Below, piece by piece: positions 45,987 to 58,022 of a DNA stretch of 64,000 nt. Position 1 is the stretch's first letter. Every line of letters starts with the position of its first letter. The notes beneath the pieces were generated by a model. That model saw only the letters and a list, made by a program, of their open reading frames with translations, made no database searches and was not told the origin of the DNA. Both the position numbers and the translations under genes were made by a program. Source of the DNA: Vibrio sp. DW001 (GTDB lineage: Bacteria; Pseudomonadota; Gammaproteobacteria; Enterobacterales; Vibrionaceae); the NCBI RefSeq assembly GCF_029016285.1, contig NZ_CP091975.1:3038001-3102000 (forward strand). The letters run 5' to 3'.

Positions 45987-46021
45987 AAAAGCCCTCTATT
46001 CAAAATAAATAGAGGGCTTTT
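45987..46021. terminator. Bidirectional terminator between symporter gene and tyrA
   Basis: A 14-bp stem AAAAGCCCTCTATT/AATAGAGGGCTTTT with 7-nt loop CAAAATA lies between convergent genes. Confidence 0.92.
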
Positions 46022-46050
46022 AAATAATCTAGATCTTAACTTAAACAAAC

Positions 46051-47178
46051 TTAACCACGATGAATCGCATCGTTAGCTTGCTTAAGAAGGTTCTGACTTT
46101 CAGTCATAAATTGTTGTGAATAATCACCAAACCAATCACTCACCTTCTCAAAGCTTTCAACAAATGTGGCTTTATCATGACCTTCAAGTACTTTGATCGC
46201 TTCACCGAAGCTAGTATGGAAACGCTTAATCATCTCTATATTTTCTTCTGATGATAAAATAATATCACCGTATAAAGTTGGATCTTGAGCAAATAGTCTA
46301 CCCACCATAGCGAGCTCCAAGCGATAGATAGGTGAGCTCAACTGTAACAACATATCTATGTTAGGGTTTTCACGACTTAAATGGAGACCATATGCAAACG
46401 AAGTAAAGTGACGCAAAGCTTGAATTAACGTCATTCCATGATCATGCTCTTTCGCATCGATATTACATAAGCTGGCACCCCAAATACCAAATTGCTTTAA
46501 CAACCATTGATATTCCTCACTACCGCGACCATCACAATAGACAATAACCTGTTTTGCTAGGCTCGGTACATCAGGTCCAAACATTGGATGCAGACCAACC
46601 ACTGGTCCAGCGTGAACACTCAGCATTTTTTCTAGTGGTTTAGATTTTATCGAGGTTAAATCACAAAGAATGCAGTCATCAGGTAGCGCATTTAACTTCT
46701 CTATAACGCCCGTTGTTAAGTGAATAGGTACGGTAACAACGACTAAACCAGCATCATGTAACAGATCGTCAGCATTATCCCAATCTTTACTACCCAACAC
46801 TTTCACTTGATACCCAGAAAGTGTAAACATACGGCCGAACAAACTGCCTAATTGGCCATTACCACCAATAATAACCACAGGACCCAACGAAGGAGCTAAG
46901 CATTTAAAACCAGAATCTTTTTCACTCGCATATGATTCTCGCATTGTTCTGCGTAGGATGTCTTCAATTAACTGCGGTGGAATACCACGCTTCTCTGCTT
47001 CTTGTCGACGAGAAGCAAGCATTGCCGCTTCTCTATCTGGGGCATAGATAGGCAAGCCGTGTTCACTTTTGACTTCTCCCACCTTTTCGACAAGAGAAAG
47101 ACGACGAACCAGAAGCTCAATCATCTGCTTATCTACTTCATCAATTTGATCACGTAACTCATTTAACTCAACTGCCAT
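46051..47178 (-). CDS. tyrA: Chorismate mutase/prephenate dehydrogenase TyrA
   Basis: Bifunctional enzyme of tyrosine synthesis, feedback inhibited by tyrosine in E. coli. I use the ATG at 47178 (375 residues, [19 protein letters not shown]) rather than the TTG-started longer frame. The N-terminal mutase domain (1-90) has [20 protein letters not shown] and APDREAAML; the NAD-binding dehydrogenase follows, with [27 protein letters not shown] and GLHPMFGPD. It is downstream of aroF by about 108 bp on the same strand, as in E. coli, and presumably shares the TyrR-controlled promoter. Confidence 0.97.
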   Translation of the reverse strand: MAVELNELRDQIDEVDKQMIELLVRRLSLVEKVGEVKSEHGLPIYAPDREAAMLASRRQEAEKRGIPPQLIEDILRRTMRESYASEKDSGFKCLAPSLGPVVIIGGNGQLGSLFGRMFTLSGYQVKVLGSKDWDNADDLLHDAGLVVVTVPIHLTTGVIEKLNALPDDCILCDLTSIKSKPLEKMLSVHAGPVVGLHPMFGPDVPSLAKQVIVYCDGRGSEEYQWLLKQFGIWGASLCNIDAKEHDHGMTLIQALRHFTSFAYGLHLSRENPNIDMLLQLSSPIYRLELAMVGRLFAQDPTLYGDIILSSEENIEMIKRFHTSFGEAIKVLEGHDKATFVESFEKVSDWFGDYSQQFMTESQNLLKQANDAIHRG

Positions 47179-47286
47179 CAAATTTGCCTTTATCTGTATT
47201 GACTAAATAAAAATGAAGCAACTAAAAGCCGCTCCACTGTTTGGTAAAAATTATTCGTCACTTCCATCTCTTAAATCAGTGACTCA

Positions 47287-48357
47287 TCACTTAACTCTAT
47301 CTTGTAAGAATGGCACCAGCTCTTTATGTGCATTACGTAATAGTGCTTCAGTTGATTGCCAATTAATACACGCATCTGTAATAGAAACCCCGTACTCCAT
47401 CTGCTTTAATGGTATATCAGATGGTTGATTCCCTTCGTTCAAATGACTTTCTATCATTAGTCCTATGATGGATTTATTACCTTCGCGTATTTGAGAAATT
47501 GCATCTTCAGCGACTAAAAGCTGGCGACGATAATCCTTACGTGAGTTAGCATGACTACAATCTATCATTAAAGCGGCATCAAGGTCATATTTGGCTAACT
47601 CACCTTCACACTCAGCAACAGAAACTGAATCATAATTCGTTTGCTTGCCTCCACGCAAAATCACATGGCCATTGCTATTTCCTTGGGTAGTCAGAAGCGC
47701 GACCTGCCCTTCTGTATTAATTCCCATAAAACGGTGACTAGAAGAGGCGGCCTGCATCGCATTGATCGCTGTCGATAGACTACCGTCGGTGCCATTCTTA
47801 AATCCAATAGGCATAGAAAGCCCACTTGCCATTTCACGGTGAGTTTGGGACTCCGTAGTACGAGCACCTATCGCTGCCCAACTGAATGTATCAGAAAGAT
47901 ATTGTGGACTAATCGGGTCCAATGCTTCCGTCGCTAAAGGAATATCCATTTCAGCCAAATCAACCAATAACTTGCGCCCCACATGCAACCCATGTTCAAT
48001 ATCAAAGGTCCCATCTAATTGAGGATCGTTTATAAGGCCCTTCCAACCAACCGTTGTACGTGGCTTTTCAAAGTAAACACGCATAACGATGTATATCTGA
48101 TCCTTAAGCTCTGCAGAAAGTGCTTTAAGGCGTTTAGCGTATTCCATCGCTGCATCTACATCATGAATAGAACATGGACCACAAACAACCAATAAACGAT
48201 GGTCCTTCTTGTGTATAATGTTTGAAATCGTCTGACGAGATTCCTGGATAAACTGTCTTGCGTTGTCGCTAAGAGGCAGTTTCTGTTTTAACTCATTAGG
48301 TGTGATTAAAACCTGTTCATCACTGATGTTGATATTGCTTAATGTGCTTTTTTTCAT
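47287..48357 (-). CDS. aroF: 3-deoxy-7-phosphoheptulonate synthase (tyrosine-sensitive type)
   Basis: First step of the shikimate pathway: erythrose-4-phosphate plus PEP to DAHP. The 356 residues are of type I alpha (LVVCGPCSIHDVDAAMEYA, MRVYFEKPRTTVGWKGLINDP, ARTTESQTHREMASGLSMPIGFKNGTDG, MIDCSHANSRKD). Assignment as the tyrosine-regulated isozyme AroF rests on its pairing with tyrA and on TyrR boxes upstream, not on recognised inhibitor residues. Confidence 0.93.
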   Translation of the reverse strand: MKKSTLSNINISDEQVLITPNELKQKLPLSDNARQFIQESRQTISNIIHKKDHRLLVVCGPCSIHDVDAAMEYAKRLKALSAELKDQIYIVMRVYFEKPRTTVGWKGLINDPQLDGTFDIEHGLHVGRKLLVDLAEMDIPLATEALDPISPQYLSDTFSWAAIGARTTESQTHREMASGLSMPIGFKNGTDGSLSTAINAMQAASSSHRFMGINTEGQVALLTTQGNSNGHVILRGGKQTNYDSVSVAECEGELAKYDLDAALMIDCSHANSRKDYRRQLLVAEDAISQIREGNKSIIGLMIESHLNEGNQPSDIPLKQMEYGVSITDACINWQSTEALLRNAHKELVPFLQDRVK

Positions 48358-48366
48358 CTTCTTTTC

Positions 48367-48384
48367 CGTAAATAATTTTTTACA
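48367..48384 (-). promoter_or_regulatory. TyrR box 3 (downstream) of aroF
   Basis: CGTAAA-TAATTT-TTTACA differs from the TyrR consensus TGTAAA-N6-TTTACA at one position. It lies 10 bp before the aroF start codon, inside the leader. Confidence 0.65.
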
Positions 48385-48425
48385 CTTAGTTTCGTCAGTG
48401 ATTCGTAACAGCCAACTTAATGCTT

Positions 48426-48453
48426 AATTTACCAGTATTAACAAAACTTTCAA
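48426..48453 (-). promoter_or_regulatory. aroF promoter
   Basis: On the minus strand, TTGAAA (48453-48448), a 16-bp spacer and TAAATT (48431-48426) form the best promoter. The weak TyrR box directly abuts the -35, so bound TyrR would block RNA polymerase. Confidence 0.65.
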
Positions 48454-48454
48454 G

Positions 48455-48495
48455 TGTAAATAAATAAAAACATTACGTGTAAAAATAAATTTACA
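48455..48495 (-). promoter_or_regulatory. TyrR boxes 1 and 2 of aroF
   Basis: TGTAAA-AATAAA-TTTACA (48478-48495) is a perfect TyrR strong box. TGTAAA-TAAATA-AAAACA (48455-48472) is a weak box with one perfect half. Their centres are 23 bp apart, the spacing at which TyrR hexamers bind a strong/weak pair when tyrosine is present in E. coli. Confidence 0.78.
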
Positions 48496-48598
48496 CATAA
48501 TTAACTAGTACCAAGTATTATAAATACGATCTAGGTTCTACGCAATTTACCTAAAATTGCATAAGATGCATTGCAATAACTTCTACTGGGCTAAACAT

Positions 48599-50269
48599 AT
48601 GGAATTGATTCTCTCGTTGTTACAACAAATGTGCGTATATCTTGTTTTGGCCTATATGCTCAGTAAAACGCCCGTATTTTTACCTCTACTTAATATATCA
48701 AACCGTCTTGAAAACAAACTTAACTGTTACGTAATTTTCTCACTATTTTGCATAATGGGAACCTACTTCGGGCTGCAAATTAATGATGCCATCGCTAACA
48801 CTCGTGCAATCGGCGCTGTCATGGGCGGTATTTTTGGCGGGCCTATTGTTGGTTTTGCAGTGGGCTTCACCGGAGGTATACATCGTTACACCTTAGGTGG
48901 ATTTACTGACATCGCCTGCGCGATATCAACAACGGCCGAAGGGGTAATTGGTGGTGTACTTCATAGTTACCTAATAAAAAGAAATAAGCAGGAACAACTG
49001 TTTAACCCTAGCGTCGTTTTTTCTATCACCCTCTTCGCTGAAATCATTCAGATGTTCATTCTTCTTATTGTGGCAAAACCTTTTGATCAAGCTTATACCC
49101 TCGTCTCCGCCATCGCTGCACCTATGATTATTGCCAACTCAATTGGTGCAGCACTCTTTATGAGTATTCTACAAGACAGAAAAACCATTTTCGAAAAATA
49201 TTCAGCTACCTTTTCCAGAAGAGCTCTTAATATTGCGGAACGATCTGTCGGTATTTTGAATTCCGGGTTTAACTCTAAAAATGCGGCAAGAATAGTACGA
49301 ATTGTTTATGAAGAAACGAATGTGGGGGCAGTCGCAATAACGGATACAAATAAAATACTGGCGTTTGTCGGTATTGGGGATGATCACCATAAACCAGACA
49401 CCCCTATTTCGTCTCAATGTACTTTGGATGCCATTGAAAAAAATGACATCATTTACTTAAATGGTAAAGACAACCCTTATCAATGTTCTATTTCCGAAAA
49501 CTGCAAATTGGGGTCAGCACTCATTATTCCTTTAAGGGCTGGTGATAAGGTCGTCGGAACAATAAAGCTCTACGAGCCCAAGCGAAAACTATTCTCTACT
49601 ATCAATATGTCCATGGCTGAAGGAATCGCTCAACTGCTTTCAAGCCAAATTCTTTATGGTGACTATCAACAACAACAGATGTTGCTGTCTCAATCTGAAA
49701 TAAAGCTTCTCCACGCTCAAGTTAATCCTCATTTTTTATTCAACGCACTCAACACAATTAGTGCCGTTATTCGTAAAAACCCTGACAAAGCAAGAGAGCT
49801 TATTCAACATCTTTCTCATTTTTTCCGCAGTAATCTTAAACAAAATATAGAAACGGTTAGCTTGAAAGAGGAGTTAGCTCACGTAAATGCCTACCTAACT
49901 ATCGAGAAGGCACGCTTCAGTGATCGATTAGAAGTAGAGATGAACATAAGCTCTGAATTACAGGATAGAAAAGTACCAAGTTTTACGCTACAACCTCTCG
50001 TTGAAAACGCGATTAAGCATGGGGTGTCCCACATGTTAGAAGGTGGAAAAGTTAAGATTTATAGTCAATGTAACGACATGGGCTGTGAAATAATTGTTGA
50101 AGATAACGCTGGAAGCTATCTAGAACCAAGGAAAGATCATAAAGGTTTAGGTATGCAAATTGTGAGCAAGCGCTTATCTAATTACTTTGGCCGTGACGGG
50201 GAGCTAAAAACTCACGTCGAAAAAGACCAAATAACACGAATGAGCTTTATCATTCCTAATGAGAAATAA
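48599..50269 (+). CDS. btsS: Pyruvate-sensing histidine kinase BtsS-like (LytS/YehU family)
   Basis: Membrane sensor kinase. I start at the ATG at 48599 (556 residues, MELILSLLQQMCVYLVLAYML), which aligns with E. coli BtsS; the longer frame begins with TTG. Order is multi-helix 5TM-LYT sensor (1-205), GAF domain (about 215-345), His_kinase with the phosphorylated histidine in LLHAQVNPHFLFNALNTI (near 380), and HATPase (FTLQPLVENAIKHG, HKGLGMQIVSKRL). Residues reported as pyruvate-binding in E. coli (R72, R99, C110, S113, from memory) correspond to R69, R96, C107, S110, all conserved. It pairs with btsR 17 bp downstream. Confidence 0.9.
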   Translation: MELILSLLQQMCVYLVLAYMLSKTPVFLPLLNISNRLENKLNCYVIFSLFCIMGTYFGLQINDAIANTRAIGAVMGGIFGGPIVGFAVGFTGGIHRYTLGGFTDIACAISTTAEGVIGGVLHSYLIKRNKQEQLFNPSVVFSITLFAEIIQMFILLIVAKPFDQAYTLVSAIAAPMIIANSIGAALFMSILQDRKTIFEKYSATFSRRALNIAERSVGILNSGFNSKNAARIVRIVYEETNVGAVAITDTNKILAFVGIGDDHHKPDTPISSQCTLDAIEKNDIIYLNGKDNPYQCSISENCKLGSALIIPLRAGDKVVGTIKLYEPKRKLFSTINMSMAEGIAQLLSSQILYGDYQQQQMLLSQSEIKLLHAQVNPHFLFNALNTISAVIRKNPDKARELIQHLSHFFRSNLKQNIETVSLKEELAHVNAYLTIEKARFSDRLEVEMNISSELQDRKVPSFTLQPLVENAIKHGVSHMLEGGKVKIYSQCNDMGCEIIVEDNAGSYLEPRKDHKGLGMQIVSKRLSNYFGRDGELKTHVEKDQITRMSFIIPNEK

Positions 50270-50286
50270 CACAATAAGGGATCATA

Positions 50287-51012
50287 ATGCTTACTGCATT
50301 AGTCATCGATGACGAACAGCTTGCTCGCGAAGAACTCACCAATTTATTGCATGACACGAATAACATTGAAGTCATAGATCAAGCCAGCAATGCAATTGAA
50401 GGGCTAAAAAAGATCAATGTATTGAAACCTGACGTTATTTTCTTAGATATTCAGATGCCTCAAATATCAGGCATTGAACTGCTTGCAATGCTTGATCCCG
50501 ATACTATGCCGATGGTTGTATTTGTTACTGCTTTTGATCAATACGCCATTCAAGCATTTGAAGACAATGCATTTGATTACCTGTTAAAGCCTATCGAAAT
50601 AAAACGACTAGAAAAGACGGTTTGTCGTTTAGTAAAACAACATAACAAACAAATTGAAACACAAGATTTGTCTATACTTGCCCCCGCATCATTGGAACAA
50701 GTCCCATGTATAGGCTTAAATAGAATCATGATTATTCCAACTCGAGACGTCGAGTATGCATTCAGTGATATCAGCGGTGTACATATCCGAAGCGCAGACC
50801 AAATCGCATCCAGTCAGTTGACATTAAAGGTATTAGAGGAGAAGACTGATCTTCTTCGATGCCATCGACAGTACTTAATAAACACTAAGGCCATCAAAGA
50901 AATAAAATTGTTAGAAAATGGCTTAGCCGAAATTATAACGCGAAATGATTATCCCGTTCCGGTTAGCCGTCGATACCTAAAATCACTAAAAGAGAAATTA
51001 GGTATTGTCTAA
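50287..51012 (+). CDS. btsR: LytTR response regulator BtsR-like
   Basis: A 241-residue response regulator with receiver domain (1-120: acidic DDE at 8-10, phospho-acceptor D54 in VIFLDIQMPQISG, switch VTAFDQYA, KPIE lysine) and C-terminal LytTR DNA-binding domain (about 140-240, including LLRCHRQYLINTKAIKEIK and PVPVSRRYLKSLKEKLG). Encoded 17 bp after the kinase. The likely target is the CstA-family gene 3.9 kb downstream, which has a direct repeat resembling the BtsR site. Confidence 0.9.
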   Translation: MLTALVIDDEQLAREELTNLLHDTNNIEVIDQASNAIEGLKKINVLKPDVIFLDIQMPQISGIELLAMLDPDTMPMVVFVTAFDQYAIQAFEDNAFDYLLKPIEIKRLEKTVCRLVKQHNKQIETQDLSILAPASLEQVPCIGLNRIMIIPTRDVEYAFSDISGVHIRSADQIASSQLTLKVLEEKTDLLRCHRQYLINTKAIKEIKLLENGLAEIITRNDYPVPVSRRYLKSLKEKLGIV

Positions 51013-51040
51013 ATCATCTAGATCTTAGATTAACAATGAG

Positions 51041-52024
51041 TTAACCAACGACTTTTTTCATTGCTTCACTGGCCTCAGTCCACTCCCTCGCTCGCTTTAG
51101 CTCTGACAATGTAAAGCTTTGCTTCTTAAACAACGTTTCTGCTATTGGGATCTGCACTATTGGCAATCTGTCTAAAATCTCCACACTACGGTTGCGATTA
51201 TTACAAAGTAACAACATATCACAACCAGCGGCTAGCGCCTGCTCTGCTCGTTCTGCTGCACTGCCCATGACCGATGCCCCTTCCATATTCAAATCGTCCG
51301 AAAAGATAACACCTGAAAAGCCTAATTTTTCACGTAAAACATCTTGCAACCAATACGTAGAGCCACTTGCAGGTTCTGAATCGTAATGAGGGTAGATAAC
51401 ATGAGCTGGCATCATCGCATCTAAAATACCAGCCTCGATCTGAACTTTAAAAATAGCCATATCGGTTTCAAAAATAGTATCTCTATGGTCATAAGGGGTC
51501 TCCAAGTGAGAATCAGCAATAACACCGCCGTGCCCGGGGAAATGCTTTCCAGTAGTCGCCATGCCCACCAATTTCATACCCTTCATGTAGGCGGTGCTAT
51601 TCTTCAATATAGTGTGGATGTCATTACCGAATGCGCGACTTCTTATCGCTTTGCATTCGTGCCCTTTATCCAAAACAGGAGCAAAGCTAAGATCTATGTT
51701 ATGCGCTATCAATTCTGCCGCCATCAACCAACCTGCTTGATGAGCTAATTTTTCACTATTTTCATATTGTGAAAGTGCTTGCGCCGAAGGGATAAGGGTA
51801 AAGCCTTGTCGAAATCGCTGAACCAAACCTCCTTCTTGATCCACACCAATAAGGGCACGACCTTTACTTACTTTTCGGATGTCATCACACAGAGCCAATA
51901 ACTGTTCATTATCGTGGAAGTTTCTAGAGAATAAAATTAACCCGCCTACCGTTGGGTGTTGCAGGATCTCTCTATCTTCTGCGTCTAGCTCATATCCTGA
52001 AATATCGATCCAAAGTGGCCCCAT
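51041..52024 (-). CDS. nagZ: Beta-N-acetylhexosaminidase NagZ
   Basis: Cytoplasmic GH3 glycosidase releasing GlcNAc from anhydro-muropeptides in peptidoglycan recycling; its product is the AmpR signal in species that have ampC control. The 327 residues carry the flexible catalytic loop [15 protein letters not shown] and nucleophile aspartate in [12 protein letters not shown], plus [12 protein letters not shown]. It starts [20 protein letters not shown]. It is divergent from anmK, which works on the same degradation products. Confidence 0.96.
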   Translation of the reverse strand: MGPLWIDISGYELDAEDREILQHPTVGGLILFSRNFHDNEQLLALCDDIRKVSKGRALIGVDQEGGLVQRFRQGFTLIPSAQALSQYENSEKLAHQAGWLMAAELIAHNIDLSFAPVLDKGHECKAIRSRAFGNDIHTILKNSTAYMKGMKLVGMATTGKHFPGHGGVIADSHLETPYDHRDTIFETDMAIFKVQIEAGILDAMMPAHVIYPHYDSEPASGSTYWLQDVLREKLGFSGVIFSDDLNMEGASVMGSAAERAEQALAAGCDMLLLCNNRNRSVEILDRLPIVQIPIAETLFKKQSFTLSELKRAREWTEASEAMKKVVG

Positions 52025-52148
52025 CTATAATCTCCCGAAAATGTTGATGTACAATCAAAAAATGATTATAACCTTAAGTACCTTAGATATAATCAATTTC
52101 CAACACGTTATCTAAACAATTCACTTTCTACTGAGGGTAGTCATTTTT

Positions 52149-54195
<2,047 letters not shown>

Positions 54196-54246
54196 CACCC
54201 CTTCCCGGTTTCTACTATTAGCACACCATTAATATGCGAATATGTT

Positions 54247-54591
54247 TTAATTTGACTCGTTCCAACCTCTTTGCCATTCCATACGAAATCGCTGAGATTC
54301 TTCAGTACCTTCACATACACCTTCATAATATTGTCCAGAAAGGCCTATTTGGTAGGCAAAATCAGGATTACAATATTCTTCAACACCTTTAAGGTAACCT
54401 TGATCATACTCAGCTTGATTTGCTTGGCCTAATTGTTGTAGTTCGCTAAAAGAGCGAGAATGATGTCCTTTAATGCCGTCGGAAAAACCAATTTCGTTCC
54501 AATCTCCTTTTTGGGCAAGATCGACATTACTAGATGAACAAGCCACGACCAAACATGAAAGTGTAAACACGACCAATTTGTTAAACAACAT
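54247..54591 (-). CDS. DUF2799 family lipoprotein
   Basis: A 114-residue protein starting MLFNKLVVFTLSCLVVACSSS at the ATG at 54591 after AAGGGA; the longer frame is not supported. It has a lipoprotein signal with lipidated C18. The mature part is rich in Gly, Glu, Tyr and Trp with recurring GxxDG/GYxxGVEEYC segments (WNEIGFSDGIKGHHSRSF, YDQGYLKGVEEYCNPDFAYQIGLSGQYYEGVC), typical of DUF2799. Function is unknown; the tail-to-tail position with murQ says little. Confidence 0.8.
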   Translation of the reverse strand: MLFNKLVVFTLSCLVVACSSSNVDLAQKGDWNEIGFSDGIKGHHSRSFSELQQLGQANQAEYDQGYLKGVEEYCNPDFAYQIGLSGQYYEGVCEGTEESQRFRMEWQRGWNESN

Positions 54592-54750
54592 CGGAAATCC
54601 CTTAATATAAATATACGCAATACAAAAATGGTCTATTTTATTTTGAAAGTCAAACACCTATAGTTTCAACTACCACTATTTTCTGTTAATTAGAAACCAA
54701 ACATCAAACTCGAGCAATCGAAGTAATAAAACCATTAAATTTACACAGAA

Positions 54751-54778
54751 ACCACTTAATGTTGAATAGTACCACTCA
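54751..54778 (+). promoter_or_regulatory. Direct repeat upstream of the CstA-family gene (candidate BtsR site)
   Basis: ACCACTTA (54751-54758) and ACCACTCA (54771-54778) form a direct repeat with 20-bp period, the tandem arrangement used by LytTR regulators. A further partial copy ACCACTAT lies at 54672-54679. The motif agrees with the ACC(G/A)CT(C/T)A type I recall for E. coli BtsR (YehT). It lies 87-114 bp before the start codon. Confidence 0.6.
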
Positions 54779-54864
54779 CTCAAGAATCGGATGCAGCTAG
54801 CATTCACTCGTTTTAGTATTGACACTGAATTATACAAATTACTAATAACAGTGGGACGAATATT

Positions 54865-56349
54865 ATGATGTGGTTTCTCTTTTGTGTCGCAGCCTTAATT
54901 GGCGGATACGTTATCTACGGTGCGTTTGTTGAAAAGGTTTTCGGTATTAATGAAAATCGTAAAACTCCAGCGCACACAATGCAAGATGGTGTTGATTTTG
55001 TGCCTATGTCAACACCTAAGGTTTATCTTGTACAGTTACTCAATATTGCTGGTGTGGGTCCAATTTTTGGTCCAATCATGGGTGCACTATATGGGCCAGC
55101 GGCTCTGTTATGGATTGTACTAGGTTGTATATTCGCGGGTGCGGTTCATGATTACTTCTCTGGCATGCTATCAATTCGTAATAAAGGGGCTTCCGTACCT
55201 GCGATAACTGGTCGTTACTTAGGTAACGGTGCTCGTCATTTTATGAATGTTTTTGCTATCGTTCTTTTACTTTTAGTCGGCGTTGTGTTTGTTTCTGCCC
55301 CCGCTGGCATGATCACAAACCTTGTGAATGAGCAAACATCTTTCGAAATGTCTAAAGTAAGTATGGTCGTGCTCATCTTTGCATACTATATAATCGCAAC
55401 GATTGTCCCTGTTGATAAAATCATTGGTCGTTTCTATCCGTTCTTTGGTGCATTACTTGTATTCATGTCTGTTGGCTTGATGGCTGCGGTTGCTTTCTCT
55501 AGTGAGCACACGGTAATGGGTGGCTTTGTTATTAGTGACCTATTCAACAACATGAACCCGAACAATATGCCTCTATGGCCAGCGCTGTTTATCACTATCG
55601 CGTGTGGTGCTATATCAGGTTTTCACGCAACGCAGTCTCCACTGATGGCTCGATGCATGGAAAATGAAAAGAATGGCCGTTTCGTATTCTTCGGTGCAAT
55701 GATTGGTGAAGGTATTATCGCTATTATCTGGTGTACACTTGCGCTCTCTTTCTTCGGTTCAGTTGAAGGCCTTCAAGAAGCGGTTAAAGCTGGTGGTCCA
55801 GGTAACGTAGTATATAGTGCCTCATTTGGTCTTCTTGGTGTATTTGGTGGTATCTTAGCTTTCCTAGGCGTGGTTATTCTCCCTATCACATCAGGTGACA
55901 CCGCATTTCGTTCAAGCCGTCTCATCCTTGCTGAATACTTTAATGTTGAGCAAAAAACATTGCCAAAACGTCTTCTTATGGCGCTTCCACTATTCGTAGT
56001 TGGCGGTATATTAACTCAAGTTGACTTTGGTATTATCTGGCGCTACTTCGGGTTCGCAAACCAATCTACAGCAACTATCATGCTTTGGACTGCGGCAGCT
56101 TACCTACTTCGCCACAATAAATTACATTGGATTGCTACTATCCCCGCGATGTTCATGACAACAGTGTGTATCTCATTCATCATGAGCAGCGCTAAGTTAG
56201 GCTTTGGCTTACCAATTACCATCTCTACTGTAATCGGTGTTGTATCCGCTATCGGCGCTGCTGCTTATGTTATTACCGTATCGAAAGGCAAGGGTGAAAC
56301 AGACTTAGCAGATGAAGACGAACCCGACTCTCCGGTTAAAACTGCATAA
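54865..56349 (+). CDS. cstA: CstA-family transporter (putative pyruvate/proton symporter)
   Basis: A 494-residue inner-membrane protein with about 13 hydrophobic segments and CstA motifs: VYLVQLLNIAGVGPIFGPIMGALYGP, FAGAVHDYFSGMLSIRNKGASVP, ISGFHATQSPLMARCMENEKNGR and ILPITSGDTAFRSSRL. It is of the short class (E. coli CstA and BtsT are about 700). Family members import pyruvate or peptides; neighbourhood with btsSR and the LytTR-type repeat upstream favour pyruvate. Two ATGs (54865, 54868) follow GGGACGA; either may be used. A very strong terminator follows. Confidence 0.88.
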   Translation: MMWFLFCVAALIGGYVIYGAFVEKVFGINENRKTPAHTMQDGVDFVPMSTPKVYLVQLLNIAGVGPIFGPIMGALYGPAALLWIVLGCIFAGAVHDYFSGMLSIRNKGASVPAITGRYLGNGARHFMNVFAIVLLLLVGVVFVSAPAGMITNLVNEQTSFEMSKVSMVVLIFAYYIIATIVPVDKIIGRFYPFFGALLVFMSVGLMAAVAFSSEHTVMGGFVISDLFNNMNPNNMPLWPALFITIACGAISGFHATQSPLMARCMENEKNGRFVFFGAMIGEGIIAIIWCTLALSFFGSVEGLQEAVKAGGPGNVVYSASFGLLGVFGGILAFLGVVILPITSGDTAFRSSRLILAEYFNVEQKTLPKRLLMALPLFVVGGILTQVDFGIIWRYFGFANQSTATIMLWTAAAYLLRHNKLHWIATIPAMFMTTVCISFIMSSAKLGFGLPITISTVIGVVSAIGAAAYVITVSKGKGETDLADEDEPDSPVKTA

Positions 56350-56400
56350 TCACTTTTGGCTCAAACACATAACCTTAGCATTGAATAAAAGTGTTAAGCA

Positions 56401-56441
56401 TTAATCAAAAAGGGTTCCCAATGGGAACCCTTTTTGATTAA
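56401..56441. terminator. Bidirectional terminator between the CstA-family gene and ispH
   Basis: A 19-bp perfect stem TTAATCAAAAAGGGTTCCC (56401-56419) and its complement (56423-56441) with a 3-nt loop AAT, and A5/T5 tracts on both sides. The genes are convergent. Confidence 0.95.
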
Positions 56442-56466
56442 ACAGCTTTAACTCATAAATTATTTA

Positions 56467-57411
56467 TCAAGTCACATTTTTAATTTGTAACTCTTTAGGC
56501 ACTTCAAAGAACATATTCTCTTTCCTTCCTTGAACTTCTTCTACTTCCGTTGCTCCCAGTTCTCTTATTTTATTAAGAATCTGGTCAACAAGTTCTTCTG
56601 GTGCAGATGCACCAGCGGTCACACCAATTTTGGTCACATTTTCAAACCACTCGGCTCGAATGTCCTCCGGACAATCGGTTAAGTATCCTTTTGTCCCCAA
56701 TTTTTCTGCAAGCTCTTTTAACCGCGTAGAGTTTGAGGAGTTTTTTGAACCAACGACAACCAATACATCCACCTCCAAAGATAAACCGCGAACAGCATCT
56801 TGTCTGTTTTGTGTTGCATAACAAATATCGTCTTTTCGAGGACCTTGAATATTGGGATAGACTTCTCTTAACCTGTCTATCACGCTGGCGGTTTCATCAA
56901 CCGATAACGTAGTTTGGCTTACATAATGCAGCTCACTCGGATTCTTAACCACAAGCTTATTTACATCTTCAGGCCTTTCCACAAGGTACATGCCACCACT
57001 ATCACTCGCATACTGCCCCATTGTCCCTTCAACCTCGGGATGACCCGCATGACCAATCAGAACCACTTCCATATTTTTTTTGCTGGCTCTCGCGACTTCC
57101 ATATGCACCTTGGTAACCAATGGGCATGTCGCGTCAAAGACCGTTAAATCGCGAGATTTTGCCTCTTCCCGAACAGCCTGCGATACGCCATGAGCAGAAA
57201 AAATAACGATGTTATCATCTGGCACTTCACTGAGTTCTTCAACAAAAACGGCACCTCGCTGTTTAAGCCCTTCAACGACGAAACGGTTATGTACCACCTC
57301 ATGTCTTACGTAGATTGGTGTTTGATATAAATCTAATGCGCGCTCTACGATGCTGATTGCACGATCAACTCCGGCACAAAATCCTCTAGGATTAGCGAGT
57401 AATACTTTCAT
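56467..57411 (-). CDS. ispH: 4-hydroxy-3-methylbut-2-enyl diphosphate reductase IspH
   Basis: Last enzyme of the MEP isoprenoid pathway, a [4Fe-4S] reductase making IPP and DMAPP. The 314 residues have the three cluster cysteines, C12 in [12 protein letters not shown], one in [11 protein letters not shown] and one in [10 protein letters not shown], and the substrate-binding [23 protein letters not shown] and [12 protein letters not shown]. It starts [10 protein letters not shown]. It follows fkpB by 28 bp, as in E. coli. Confidence 0.98.
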   Translation of the reverse strand: MKVLLANPRGFCAGVDRAISIVERALDLYQTPIYVRHEVVHNRFVVEGLKQRGAVFVEELSEVPDDNIVIFSAHGVSQAVREEAKSRDLTVFDATCPLVTKVHMEVARASKKNMEVVLIGHAGHPEVEGTMGQYASDSGGMYLVERPEDVNKLVVKNPSELHYVSQTTLSVDETASVIDRLREVYPNIQGPRKDDICYATQNRQDAVRGLSLEVDVLVVVGSKNSSNSTRLKELAEKLGTKGYLTDCPEDIRAEWFENVTKIGVTAGASAPEELVDQILNKIRELGATEVEEVQGRKENMFFEVPKELQIKNVT

Positions 57412-57439
57412 TAATTTGCTCTTGATATCTCTTTAGCGT

Positions 57440-57904
57440 TTATTCTACCGATAATATTTCAACTTCAAAGGTAACATCTTGTCCAGCTAAAGGGTGATTA
57501 AAGTCAACGGTAACGGAATTACCTGCTATATCGGTTATTATACCGGGAATTTCGATTCCATCTGGTCCAGAAAAAGCCATTATCGTACCAACTTCAACGG
57601 CGGCATCACCAACAAATTTTGCTTTGTCCATATGATGTATATTATCTGGATTTGCCGAACCGAATGCATCCGCAGCCTTCAAGTCGACTACTTTAGTATC
57701 ACCAGGAGATAAACCGATAAGATGACTCTCGAAATTTTGGCTAAGGCTACCATCACCAATAGCTAGCTGAGCCGGTTTACCCATATTATGAGTTGAGTCT
57801 GCAACGGAGCCATTACTTAGCTTGATTGTAAAATGCAGAGTGACCGTGCTGTTGGATGTAATAGTTGAGTTGTCTAAAGTGACATTAGTTTGAATTTGAG
57901 ACAT
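57440..57904 (-). CDS. fkpB: FKBP-type peptidyl-prolyl isomerase FkpB (SlpA)
   Basis: A 154-residue SlpA-type FKBP with inserted flap, thought to act as a folding helper. Conserved segments are VTLHFTIKLSNGSVADST, ALIGDG-like AQLAIGDGSLSQNFESHLIGLSPGD, and VDFNHPLAGQDVTFEVEIL at the C-terminus. It starts MSQIQTNVTLDNST. It is the upstream partner of ispH; in E. coli lspA comes directly before it, but here a small RelB-like gene intervenes. Confidence 0.94.
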   Translation of the reverse strand: MSQIQTNVTLDNSTITSNSTVTLHFTIKLSNGSVADSTHNMGKPAQLAIGDGSLSQNFESHLIGLSPGDTKVVDLKAADAFGSANPDNIHHMDKAKFVGDAAVEVGTIMAFSGPDGIEIPGIITDIAGNSVTVDFNHPLAGQDVTFEVEILSVE

Positions 57905-58022
57905 GGGTTAAGGCATTCCTTAGTGAAAATAAAGACTTTCCATTTCTCTATTTAACCACCAAGTGAAGATATAAAAAACCACAAGTTTATTCAGGACGTA
58001 AGAGTTGTGAGAAAGAGCAGCG

